DNA of 12,934 bases from UBA1426 sp050953365 (lineage in GTDB: Bacteria > Bacillota > Clostridia > Peptostreptococcales > Anaerovoracaceae): positions 1 to 12,934 of the forward strand of contig JBMNMN010000015.1 in the NCBI GenBank assembly GCA_050953365.1, given 5' to 3'. The notes under the pieces were generated by a model. That model made no database searches. It saw only the letters and a program-made list of their open reading frames with translations, and was not told where the DNA came from. Position 1 is the stretch's first letter, and each line of letters starts with the position of its first letter. The position numbers were made by a program, and so were the translations under genes. Of this stretch, positions 1 through 6,898 are shown one piece after another.

Positions 1-1247
1 AGGATACTAACATAATTACCTTTCTGGCCAGAGAGGAAACAGAGAGCAGCATTACGGCAAGACATCTAACGCAAGATATGCGAACCCGGCAGCAAGGGTA
101 TTTTACTTTTGTCGGCGACGGTGATATGCAGAATGCATACTATGAGCCTTTAGAGGTGAATGATTGGTACGTAATTTGCGGCGTGCCTTTGAACTGTCTT
201 AAAACCCAATCCTCCGGATTGTTCTGGATTGCCATGAGGCTGTGTCTGGGAATTCTAATCGCATTGGCGCCGGTGGTTCTCACTTTTTGGAGAAGAGAAA
301 GGAATCGAAAAGAGGATCTGATAAAACAGAACAAGGAACTGCAATGGAATGAAAAGCGTTTTCGCATCGTCACTTCCCTTTCCAACAGCATTATTTTTGA
401 AGTAGACTTGGAAAAGCGCACAATTCTATATCCGGATGGATTTAAGTCCCGAATGGGATATGAGCCGGTAACGGAAGGATTTCCTTATTCTTTAGTGGAA
501 GCGGGCCACGTTCATCCGGATGATGCGGAAGATTTCATTGCCATGCATACAAAAATTCCTCCCAATACGGAAAAGCTGGTAGGCGAATTCCGAATCATGG
601 GAAGAAGGAACGAATATGTCTGGCACCGGATTGAGGAAGTCTTAATGTTGGACGAGAAGGGGAAAGCCATCAAGAGCATCGGCAGAGCTTTGAATATTGA
701 CGATGAAAAAAAGGCGATCCAGCTGTTGGAAGCAAAGAGCCAAATTGACAGCGGTTCCGGTTTGTACAACAAGCATGCTACGGGAGTCCTTATTCATCAG
801 TGCTTGAAAGAAAACTCCCAAGGCAAGCATGCCATGGTGGTTTTGGATATTGACGATTTCAAAAAGATCAATGATTCTAGGGGACATGTCTATGGAGACC
901 AGGTTATTGCCGATTTGGCAGACATCATGAGGACCCAGTTCCGAGCAACGGATATAATGGGAAGAATCGGAGGCGACGAATTCATGCTTTTCTTCAAGGA
1001 TATCCCCAACGAACTCTTTGTGGCGGCGAAAATCGCTAAAGTGCGCCATACCTTTGTATCCATGCATGAAATCGGCATCAGCGCCGGCATTGCCTTGTAT
1101 CCCCAGGACGGAACCTCCTATATGGATCTGTATAAACATGCGGATATGGCTATGTATGCCGTAAAGAAAAGCGGAAAGAACAGATACGAGTTTTATGCTG
1201 ATATCCGGGAGCAGGAATTAAACGGATTTGTGGAGGATCGGGTATAG
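1..1247 (+). CDS. Membrane sensor diguanylate cyclase (Cache remnant-TM-PAS-GGDEF), 5' end missing
   Basis: The reading frame is open from base 3 with no stop upstream, so the gene begins before the window; the ATG at 78 is internal. Seen: the end of an extracytoplasmic Cache-like sensor domain (GYFTF...YEPL...WYVICGVPL), one hydrophobic helix near nt 215-285 followed by the basic stretch RRERNRK, a PAS-type domain (FRIVTSLSNSIIFEVD to GRALNIDDE, about nt 360-705), then a GGDEF domain. The catalytic signature RIGGDEF is intact (GGDEF codons at nt 969-983). An RATD inhibitory-site motif lies exactly five residues before GGDEF, as expected for product feedback inhibition. Family knowledge: such proteins make cyclic di-GMP from two GTP at the inner face of the membrane in response to an external ligand. 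No EAL domain follows. The stop lies 30 bp inside the convergent bioY. The ligand is unknown. Confidence 0.93.
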   Translation, partial: DTNIITFLAREETESSITARHLTQDMRTRQQGYFTFVGDGDMQNAYYEPLEVNDWYVICGVPLNCLKTQSSGLFWIAMRLCLGILIALAPVVLTFWRRERNRKEDLIKQNKELQWNEKRFRIVTSLSNSIIFEVDLEKRTILYPDGFKSRMGYEPVTEGFPYSLVEAGHVHPDDAEDFIAMHTKIPPNTEKLVGEFRIMGRRNEYVWHRIEEVLMLDEKGKAIKSIGRALNIDDEKKAIQLLEAKSQIDSGSGLYNKHATGVLIHQCLKENSQGKHAMVVLDIDDFKKINDSRGHVYGDQVIADLADIMRTQFRATDIMGRIGGDEFMLFFKDIPNELFVAAKIAKVRHTFVSMHEIGISAGIALYPQDGTSYMDLYKHADMAMYAVKKSGKNRYEFYADIREQELNGFVEDRV

Positions 1248-1766
1248 CTTTCGAATCAGAAACAGTCCGGCTGCAATTTTAAATGCGTCCCCGGGCAGAA
1301 ACGGGACTACGCAAAGGAGCAGAGCGGATTGCAGACCGGCTCCGGATATGTACATGAACCATAATGTACCCAGGCTGTAACAGGCGGTCAAGCCTGTCAA
1401 CATACCGATGATAAGGCCTTTTGTCGGAGATGATAAAAGGCTTTTTTTATGAAAGAGACCGACGAGGAATGCCGCGGCGATGTAGCCGATAATAAATCCT
1501 CCCGTAGGTCCGAGCAGAATGGAAAGCCCTCCGGTGAGATTATGGAAAACGGGAAGACCTATGGCTCCCAGCAAAACGTAGACCACTAGGCTTATTGAGC
1601 CGTTCTTCGGTCCCAAAAGCCCGCCGGCCAGATAGACGGACAGCAAGGCCAGGTTTACGGGCACAGGTGAAAAGGGGAGAGGAATAGATACGATGGAGAG
1701 CACTCCGGTAAGCGCGGCAAAAAAGGAGCATAAGATCAGAGATTTTGTGAAGCTTTGTTGGGGCAT
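1218..1766 (-). CDS. bioY: BioY biotin ECF transporter substrate-binding protein
   Basis: A 182-residue, very hydrophobic protein with about six membrane segments and the BioY pattern: IPLPFSPVPVNLALLSVYLAGGLLGPKNG, then GLPVFHNLTGGLSILLGPTGGFIIGY, and a C-terminal LPGDAFKIAAG. Length is normal for the family. BioY is the membrane S-component that binds biotin; it works alone or with the shared ECF energising module (EcfA, EcfA', EcfT), none of which is in this window. It sits 31 bp downstream of birA on the same strand and is very likely co-transcribed with it. The ribosome binding site is AAAGGA (1777-1782), 10 nt from the ATG, slightly long. The stop codon lies inside the last 30 bp of the convergent diguanylate cyclase gene, and no intrinsic terminator is visible before it. 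Confidence 0.95.
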   Translation of the reverse strand: MPQQSFTKSLILCSFFAALTGVLSIVSIPLPFSPVPVNLALLSVYLAGGLLGPKNGSISLVVYVLLGAIGLPVFHNLTGGLSILLGPTGGFIIGYIAAAFLVGLFHKKSLLSSPTKGLIIGMLTGLTACYSLGTLWFMYISGAGLQSALLLCVVPFLPGDAFKIAAGLFLIRKLYPILHKSV

Positions 1767-1797
1767 TTGTGATGATTCCTTTCGATTGCTTGTGAGT

Positions 1798-2781
1798 CTA
1801 TGAGAGTGTTCGGATTGTTACTTCGCCGGAACGGAGGGTATGTGTCGAGCCGTCGGCCTTTTCGATGATAAGCCCTCCCTTGGGGTCGATGTCCAGCGCT
1901 TTGGCTTCGTAGGTTTCGTTGCCGCAGTAAACGGTGATTTGCTTTCCGGGCACGAAATTGCGGGCTCTGTATTCGTCCATGATGTCTTTGGAGTCAAGCC
2001 GGTCAATCAAGTTGAAAAGTTCGTCCAGTATGGCGGCAGCCAAGCGGTTGCGTGAAACGGATCTTGGCTCCGGCAGCAGAGAGCCTGCCGTTTTTCGAAT
2101 ATCATCGGGAAAGCTTTCCGGGGTGGTGGTGACGTTCAGCCCGATGCCTAAAATCAGCGATTCAATAGCTCCGGTTTGGAAATCCGACAAGGCCTCCGTA
2201 AGAATTCCGCAGACTTTCAGATCGCCTACAAAGATGTCGTTTACCCATTTTATGCGGGTTTCGATTCCCAAGACATTGGAAATGGCCCTGCATACGGCAA
2301 CGGCGGCGGCGGTGGTGGCGAGCACCGCCTCTTCGGCGGTGCCCCGGGGCCGCAGAATGACGCTCATGTATATGCCGGTACCTTTGGGAGAGAAAAAACT
2401 GCGGCCCCGCCGGCCACGGCCCTCCGTCTGCTCCTCCGCCAAGATGACCGTGCCCTGGCCGGCCCCCGCCACCGCCATCTTCTTTGCCTCCTGATTGGTG
2501 GAGCCGATGGTTTTATATACATGTATGCTGTCTTTCGTAACGGATGGATTGGTTAGCCAAAGGAGTATACCCTCGGCGGACAGGACATCGCTGCTCTCTG
2601 CAAGAGAATAGCCCCTGTTGGTGGATGCGTGAATCTCATAACCTTCCTTGCGCAGTTCTTCGATCCCTTTCCAGACAGCGGATCTTGAAATATGGAGCTT
2701 TTTAGCTATATCAGATCCGGACAGGGTTTGTCCCCGATTCTCTTCCAGCAGCGTTAATATCTTGGATTTCGTCGACGCCAT
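1798..2781 (-). CDS. birA: Bifunctional biotin-[acetyl-CoA-carboxylase] ligase / biotin operon repressor BirA
   Basis: A 327-residue protein starting MASTKSKILTLLEENRG. Residues 1-60 form a winged-helix domain (SGSDIAKKLHISRSAVWKGIEELRKEGYEI). The ligase core follows, with the biotin/ATP loop GRGRRGR at 121-127, KWVND at 178-182 and the lysine of KVCGIL at 189. A small C-terminal SH3-like domain ends the protein. It activates biotin with ATP to biotinyl-5'-AMP and transfers it to a lysine of biotin carrier proteins. The DNA-binding domain makes it a likely repressor of biotin uptake or synthesis genes, here presumably including bioY. The frame is open back to an ATG at 2940, but that start lies upstream of the likely promoter and has no ribosome binding site. 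The ATG at 2781 has GGAGG six nt away and gives the family N-terminus. No classical BirA operator was recognised by eye. Confidence 0.95.
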   Translation of the reverse strand: MASTKSKILTLLEENRGQTLSGSDIAKKLHISRSAVWKGIEELRKEGYEIHASTNRGYSLAESSDVLSAEGILLWLTNPSVTKDSIHVYKTIGSTNQEAKKMAVAGAGQGTVILAEEQTEGRGRRGRSFFSPKGTGIYMSVILRPRGTAEEAVLATTAAAVAVCRAISNVLGIETRIKWVNDIFVGDLKVCGILTEALSDFQTGAIESLILGIGLNVTTTPESFPDDIRKTAGSLLPEPRSVSRNRLAAAILDELFNLIDRLDSKDIMDEYRARNFVPGKQITVYCGNETYEAKALDIDPKGGLIIEKADGSTHTLRSGEVTIRTLS

Positions 2782-2787
2782 TGTGAA

Positions 2788-2792
2788 CCTCC
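2788..2792 (-). promoter_or_regulatory. Ribosome binding site fixing the birA start
   Basis: GGAGG on the minus strand, six nt before the ATG at 2781. It selects this start over the longer in-frame ATG at 2940, whose extra 53 residues do not resemble BirA. Confidence 0.85.
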
Positions 2793-2831
2793 GCCTGCGG
2801 GCAAGCGCTTGAAATATAATAATTGAACCTT

Positions 2832-2858
2832 TTATGACTTCATTACTTATGACTTCAT
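2832..2858. repeat. Two 12-bp direct repeats in the birA leader
   Basis: TTATGACTTCAT occurs at 2832-2843 and again at 2847-2858, a period of 15 bp. Each copy has ATGA/TCAT inverted ends, so it is also a partial palindrome. The pair lies between the predicted birA transcription start (about 2879) and the birA ATG, where a repressor or a leader RNA element could act. The function is unknown. Confidence 0.6.
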
Positions 2859-2885
2859 GACTCTTTATAATGTAACGACAAGCTA

Positions 2886-2915
2886 ATAATAAACGGACAA
2901 GAGGCATAATGTCAA
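2886..2915 (-). promoter_or_regulatory. Predicted sigma-A promoter of birA-bioY
   Basis: On the minus strand a perfect -35 TTGACA (2915-2910) is followed after 18 bp by TATTAT (2891-2886). Transcription would start near 2879, leaving a leader of about 98 nt before the birA ATG. This was found by eye and not tested. Confidence 0.6.
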
Positions 2916-3011
2916 CCGATAAATTAAAATAGGTAGACAATTAAAACCGGCTCACGACGTTTAAGCAATTCCCGTTGCCTTAACCTTATGAAAGCTATAT
3001 TTGGATTCCCG

Positions 3012-3767
3012 TTATCCATCAATTCCAAGAAATTGGATAGGAACAGGATCCTGGCCCTCCATTGCATTGGCAATTTCCGGTTTGAGGAAGGATTCCAGCT
3101 CATCTTCTGAGAAAGAAAAGCTCTGCATGCCGGCCACATAAGGCGCAATCTCGTACAGCTGGAAGTAAACGATCAACTCTTCGCCGTTTATAAGGAATGG
3201 ATAGTTGCCTTGATAGCCGATCACTGTGTCGGCCGCATTTTCAAAATAATCGTCGCCTTCGGAGATTTCCTCCAATATTTTATTCGTTATATATTCTACG
3301 CCGCCGGAACCTTCCCAAAACAGCTGAGGAAAGGCATATACCTCTCCCGTATCTGTATTGAGGGTATAGCTATCCATCCAATACAAGCCGTGTGCGCCTC
3401 CGGTATAATTGTCCCAATTAATCCAAAGGGAGGCCAGATTCTTATTATAAAAATATTGATAATTGCTGTTAAGCGATGCGGAAAAGCCCTCTCTGTTCTC
3501 AAGCTCCAGAGCCGCATTCCTGACTTCCGATGCTGCCGCTTCCACCTTTTCTTTTATTTCCGCATTCAACCGGTCCGCTCCCGGAAAACCTTTTAGAACA
3601 GGATATTCTGCATTAATGCCTAGATGTTCGCCGCTTTCCTGTATATAAGACGACTCTACGGAAAATGTACCCGATTTGGAGCCGGGCTCTCCGCTGCCGC
3701 AGCCTGAAAAAACGGCAATTCCTATAGTCATCACCATTAATAGTAACAGCCATTTATGTATTTTCAT
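3012..3767 (-). CDS. Lipoprotein with DUF4163/DUF3298-like (PdaC/RsiV-type) features
   Basis: A 251-residue protein with a typical lipoprotein signal: KWLLLLMVMTIGIAVFSGC, with the lipobox cysteine at residue 23, so it should be anchored on the outer face of the membrane. Residues about 35-110 resemble the DUF4163 region. The C-terminal part has the DUF3298 hallmark YTGGAHG at 121-127 and the later pattern YFQLYEIAPYVAGMQSFSF. Related domains occur in the lysozyme-sensing anti-sigma factor RsiV and in the non-catalytic part of the deacetylase PdaC. Here there is no cytoplasmic anti-sigma segment and no deacetylase domain, so it may be a stand-alone envelope binding protein. The ribosome binding site AAAGGAGG (3775-3782) is strong, 7 nt from the ATG. 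The gene stands alone; no clear terminator was found downstream. Confidence 0.85.
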   Translation of the reverse strand: MKIHKWLLLLMVMTIGIAVFSGCGSGEPGSKSGTFSVESSYIQESGEHLGINAEYPVLKGFPGADRLNAEIKEKVEAAASEVRNAALELENREGFSASLNSNYQYFYNKNLASLWINWDNYTGGAHGLYWMDSYTLNTDTGEVYAFPQLFWEGSGGVEYITNKILEEISEGDDYFENAADTVIGYQGNYPFLINGEELIVYFQLYEIAPYVAGMQSFSFSEDELESFLKPEIANAMEGQDPVPIQFLGIDG

Positions 3768-3828
3768 TTTAAATCCTCCTTTCGAGGTTCCAATTAGCTT
3801 CTTTCAGGGGATGCCTTGACAAGAGATG

Positions 3829-3898
3829 ATAATGAGAAAGCCCCATAATACTATATTAGAAATTACTTCAAATAATTCAATATAGCCATAATGAGAAA
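3829..3898. repeat. 11-bp direct repeats flanking the lipoprotein promoter
   Basis: ATAATGAGAAA occurs at 3829-3839 and at 3888-3898, 59 bp apart. The two copies bracket the predicted minus-strand promoter at 3853-3880. They could be regulator sites; nothing further can be said from sequence. Confidence 0.45.
3853..3880 (-). promoter_or_regulatory. Predicted promoter of the lipoprotein gene
   Basis: Minus strand TTGAAT (3880-3875), 16 bp spacer, TAATAT (3858-3853). The predicted start is near 3846, about 80 nt before the ATG at 3767. Plausible, but in AT-rich DNA where such matches also arise by chance. Confidence 0.45.
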
Positions 3899-3907
3899 AA
3901 AGACTTG

Positions 3908-3955
3908 AAAAAACTTGAAAAAAGACTTGCAAAAAAGTAACAGTAGGCGTAATAT
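3908..3955 (+). promoter_or_regulatory. Strong predicted promoter with phased A-tracts for the 4060 gene
   Basis: -35 TTGCAA (3927-3932), exactly 17 bp, -10 TAATAT (3950-3955). Three A6 runs start at 3908, 3918 and 3931, two of them just upstream of the -35, like a curved UP element. The surrounding words form a threefold near repeat of ACTTGAAAAA. The expected transcription start is about 3961-3963. Confidence 0.65.
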
Positions 3956-3964
3956 ATCAGTAAA

Positions 3965-3988
3965 TTAGTAAATTACTAAATAAGTAAT
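3965..3988. promoter_or_regulatory. Palindromic candidate operator at the transcription start
   Basis: TTAGTAA-A-TTACTAA is a perfect 7-bp inverted repeat at 3965-3979, just downstream of the -10 box. It overlaps a second inverted repeat, ATTACT (3972-3977) with AGTAAT (3983-3988). A dimeric repressor bound here would block initiation. No linked regulator gene is present, and the DNA is AT-rich. Confidence 0.45.
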
Positions 3989-4047
3989 TAATATATGAGC
4001 GCGTTGAAATGCGCCTTTGAAGAATGCAGCTTTGCGGAAGGGCAAAG

Positions 4048-4054
4048 AAGGAGG
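4048..4054 (+). promoter_or_regulatory. Ribosome binding site fixing the start at 4060
   Basis: AAGGAGG, five nt before ATG 4060. The alternative ATG at 4024 has no comparable site. Confidence 0.85.
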
Positions 4055-4059
4055 AAGAA

Positions 4060-4539
4060 ATGAAAATACCGACAACGCTTAAACACAAACCGGTAATTGT
4101 ATCGGAGAATTATGAGAATATTGATGGACGTTCCGCCTACAATTCCGACGCGAAAGGATTGTCTTTAGGATTGGCCCAATGGAACGACCGCGGCAAGGTG
4201 GACATCTCCGCGAAAGTTTGGAGACATACGGGTGAAAAATGGTCCAGGCAATCGGAAGAGATGCCTTTGCATAGGGTTTTAGATTTAGCTATTTTTGTAT
4301 GCAGGGCGCAGCAATACTTTCGGGAAGCCTATCGTTTCCCCAAGCTGTACGATCCCGAGAACCCTCTCATCGATCGTGTTGGACTTCAGGGCGATGCCAT
4401 GTCCATCGAGGTCTGTACAGAGAATGAGAAAATAGACGAAGATATCCGCCTATTTCGCGATGCATTGTCAAAAGACGATGAGTTGCTGGGTGAACGCTTA
4501 AGTGTGCTGGCCGGCATATTAAAGGAATTAGGCTATTAA
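4060..4539 (+). CDS. Conserved hypothetical protein, DUF6530-like
   Basis: A 159-residue soluble protein with no signal peptide or membrane segment. It starts MKIPTTLKHKPVIVSENYENIDGR and contains NSDAKGLSLGLAQWNDRGKVDISAKVWRHTGEKWSRQSEE, then LHRVLDLAIFVCRAQQYFREAYR. From memory this matches a Firmicutes family of unknown function (DUF6530); I cannot confirm this without a profile search. No catalytic motif is obvious. The start at 4060 is chosen over an in-frame ATG at 4024 because AAGGAGG (4048-4054) lies five nt before it, and the extra twelve residues include the translated ribosome binding site. A strong promoter with a palindrome at its start site suggests tight regulation. The GIY-YIG-like gene follows after 83 bp on the same strand. 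Confidence 0.85.
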   Translation: MKIPTTLKHKPVIVSENYENIDGRSAYNSDAKGLSLGLAQWNDRGKVDISAKVWRHTGEKWSRQSEEMPLHRVLDLAIFVCRAQQYFREAYRFPKLYDPENPLIDRVGLQGDAMSIEVCTENEKIDEDIRLFRDALSKDDELLGERLSVLAGILKELGY

Positions 4540-4622
4540 GGCGATATAGCATAAAATATGAAGCGAGAGCCCCATTCGATAAGACCAATGAATTAAGCAA
4601 ACGGAACAGATAGGAAAGAAAA

Positions 4623-4967
4623 ATGGACAAACAACGAAAGAAAGAGATCATAACAGAATACAAGCAACAAAAGAGCAAGGGAGGCGTCTACTGCATTTTC
4701 AATAAGGAGACGGGCAAGAGGTTCATTAAAGGGGAATGTAATCTGGAGGCGGTAAAGAACCGGTTTTCTTTTTCTCAGAAGATCAACTCCCCCTATACCG
4801 TAGTTATGACGGCAGACTGGATGCAGTACGGACCCGACGGTTTTGCTTTGGAGATTCTGGAGGAAATAGAGATAAAAAATGAAGAAAGTCCCGGCGCATT
4901 CCGGGACCGTCTTAAAAAGTTGGAAGAGCAGTGGAGGGAGAAGTATCCCCAAGAACTGCTGTATTAA
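4623..4967 (+). CDS. Small GIY-YIG nuclease family protein, apparently degenerate
   Basis: A 114-residue, charged, soluble protein. It begins MDKQRKKEIITEYKQQKSKGGVYCIFNKETGKRF, the N-terminal layout of small Firmicutes proteins annotated as GIY-YIG nuclease family. GVY at residues 21-23 fits the GIY element. The second element is FIKG rather than YxG, and the central part is also unusual, so nuclease activity is doubtful. The later pattern DWMQYGPDGFALEILEEIE matches the W-x-x-x-G-x-x-x-F-x-x-E-I-L region of this group, with the glutamate kept. AGGAAAG precedes the start. It probably shares the transcript of the gene at 4060. Only 3 bp separate its stop from the stop of the convergent exporter permease, and no terminator lies between. 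The role is unknown. Confidence 0.7.
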   Translation: MDKQRKKEIITEYKQQKSKGGVYCIFNKETGKRFIKGECNLEAVKNRFSFSQKINSPYTVVMTADWMQYGPDGFALEILEEIEIKNEESPGAFRDRLKKLEEQWREKYPQELLY

Positions 4968-4970
4968 AGA

Positions 4971-6188
4971 TTACTCGTAGCGCAGGGCTTCGATGGGATC
5001 CAGTTTTGCCGCTTTTCTGGCCGGATAAAGGCCGAAAAACATTCCCACTACGGCCGAAAATCCTACGGCTACAAGGATCATGAGGGGATTGATGATCACG
5101 GCCACCCCGGCAATGCCCATACCGATGGAGGCGATTCCGATACCCAAAGCCGTCCCCAGGATACCGCCGATGGCAGCAAGAATCATGGATTCGATCAGGA
5201 ATTGCGTCATAATATCCTTTGTCCTGGCGCCCAGAGATTTGCGGATGCCGATTTCCCGCGTTCGCTCGGTAACGGAGACCAACATGATATTCATGATTCC
5301 GATGCCGCCCACTACCAGGGAAATAGCCGCGATGGCGCCGATTGCAATGGACAGGGTCCCCAAAACTGTGTTGATCATGGTCATCTGTACCTCTGCCGAT
5401 TCAAACCTGTAGAATTCCGGTTCCTTATCCTTGATACGGGCCAGATATCGAGTGATTTCCTCGCCCATAAGGCTTTGATCTTTTTCCGCATTGGTGTAAA
5501 GCTCAAGATAGGAGGCACTGTCATCTGCAGACTGGAGCAGTGAGTAAGGCACGTAAGTTCTGTAGGAATCGCTGGTATCCAGTTGATCGAAGATGCTGGC
5601 TTCTTTTCTGTAGACCCCCACGATGGTCAACTCCCTGACCTCTCCGTTAATGATTACCGGCAAGGTCTGGCCGACGCTGTCCGTCTTATTGAAAAAATGC
5701 TTGGATGCCTTTTCGTCGATGACGATGCGGTCCCGTTTCCCGTCCAGATCGCTCTGGTTGATCATCCTTCCGTGAATTATTTCTATGCTGTAAAATTTGT
5801 TGTAATCGGCGGCAACGCCGTACATGTTCAGCTGCCCCCGAACCCGCCCTGCCTTGGTATCGCTGTTTCCTGACACGTAGGGAGAGATGTAAAGGATGTC
5901 TTCCGGAAATCTTGCCTTCAGAGCTTCGATGTCCTCAGGGAAAATCAGGTCTGAATATTGGAGCGGCTGATCCGCTATGAACTGCCAATTGAGGTAAATA
6001 AACATACTGTTCGTGCCGTAGCTTTCGAACTCCTTGCTCACTACCGCCTCCGCGCTGGCGCCGATGGAGGTGATGGCAATAACGGAGCTGATGCCGATGA
6101 TAATGCCCAGCATGGTGAGAAATGAGCGCATCTTGTTCATTTTAATGGAAGACAAAGCCATTTTAATGTTTTCCCATAAAAGCATCAT
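4971..6188 (-). CDS. MacB-type ABC exporter permease (MacB_PCD / FtsX family)
   Basis: A 405-residue membrane protein with a four-helix topology: one helix near residues 24-44 after NKMRSFLTMLGIIIGISSV, a large outer domain of the MacB periplasmic core type, and three C-terminal helices. Hallmarks of the FtsX region are GGIGIMNIMLVSVTERTREIGIRKSLGAR and the C-terminal YPARKAAKLDPIEALRYE. It dimerises with two copies of the ATPase; in this class ATP hydrolysis drives extrusion of peptides, drugs or lipid-linked substrates rather than classical alternating-access transport. The start region is ATGATG: the first ATG (6188) overlaps the ATPase stop by 4 bp, while the second (6185) has the better spacing (7 nt) from GGGAGG. 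Either way translation is probably coupled. Confidence 0.93.
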   Translation of the reverse strand: MMLLWENIKMALSSIKMNKMRSFLTMLGIIIGISSVIAITSIGASAEAVVSKEFESYGTNSMFIYLNWQFIADQPLQYSDLIFPEDIEALKARFPEDILYISPYVSGNSDTKAGRVRGQLNMYGVAADYNKFYSIEIIHGRMINQSDLDGKRDRIVIDEKASKHFFNKTDSVGQTLPVIINGEVRELTIVGVYRKEASIFDQLDTSDSYRTYVPYSLLQSADDSASYLELYTNAEKDQSLMGEEITRYLARIKDKEPEFYRFESAEVQMTMINTVLGTLSIAIGAIAAISLVVGGIGIMNIMLVSVTERTREIGIRKSLGARTKDIMTQFLIESMILAAIGGILGTALGIGIASIGMGIAGVAVIINPLMILVAVGFSAVVGMFFGLYPARKAAKLDPIEALRYE

Positions 6189-6886
6189 GCCACCTCCCCG
6201 GAGGCCTCATCGCTGACGATGCGACCGTCTTTAAAGGTGATGACCCGGTCCGTAAATTTCGCCACATCATGTTCGTGGGTGACGATGATCACCGTATTTC
6301 CCTGTTCTCGGTTGAGCCGGGTGAAAATCTCCATGATCTCGATGGATGAACGGGAGTCCAAATTGCCCGTGGGTTCGTCGGCAAGTATGATTTGCGGGCG
6401 GTTGGCTAAAGCCCTGGCTATGGCGACCCTTTGCTTCTGACCGCCGGAAAGCTCGTTGGGTAAGTGATGGGCGCGATCGGACAATCCAACCTGCTCCAGC
6501 AGCTCCAATGCCATGGCTTCTCTTTCATCGGCGTGCACCTTTGCGTAGATCATGGGCAATTGCACGTTTTGCAGGGCGGTGGTTCTGGGGATCAGGTTAA
6601 AGGATTGAAAGACGAAGCCGATCTTCTTGTTTCGCACTGCGGAAAGTTCGTCGTCGGTTTTCTCGTTAATATCGATTCCTTCAAGATAATAGCGGCCTTC
6701 CGTGGGGCGGTCCAGGCAGCCTAAAATGTTCATCAAGGTAGATTTGCCCGAGCCGGATGCCCCCATGATGGCGATGAATTCTCCCTGTCTTACGGTCATG
6801 GATACATCGCGCAAAGCCGTCACAGCAATTTCGCCGTTTTCATACACTTTCGTAAGATTCTCGATTCTTATGATTTCCTGCGTCAT
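6185..6886 (-). CDS. MacB/LolD-type ABC exporter ATPase
   Basis: A 233-residue nucleotide-binding protein with all motifs intact: Walker A GASGSGKST at 42-50, Q-loop Q94, signature LSGGQ at 146-150, Walker B IILADE at 166-171, NLDS D-loop from 175, and switch histidine H204 (VTHEHD). It belongs to the subgroup whose ATPase is separate from the permease, as in LolD and Gram-positive MacB-like exporters. It lies 12 bp after the adaptor gene and overlaps the permease start by 4 bp. Its GGGGG ribosome binding site overlaps the adaptor stop codon, so the three genes are one tightly coupled operon. Confidence 0.96.
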   Translation of the reverse strand: MTQEIIRIENLTKVYENGEIAVTALRDVSMTVRQGEFIAIMGASGSGKSTLMNILGCLDRPTEGRYYLEGIDINEKTDDELSAVRNKKIGFVFQSFNLIPRTTALQNVQLPMIYAKVHADEREAMALELLEQVGLSDRAHHLPNELSGGQKQRVAIARALANRPQIILADEPTGNLDSRSSIEIMEIFTRLNREQGNTVIIVTHEHDVAKFTDRVITFKDGRIVSDEASGEVA

Positions 6887-6898
6887 ATGGCCGCCCCC

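Noticed and set aside
2782..2940. N-terminal extension of BirA from the ATG at 2940
   Set aside because: The extra 53 residues do not resemble BirA, no ribosome binding site precedes 2940, and the likely promoter lies inside this stretch.
2941..3011. Terminator for the lipoprotein gene
   Set aside because: Only a 4-bp AAAC/GTTT pairing and a direct repeat of ATTCCCGTT are present; no stable stem with a T-run on the minus strand.
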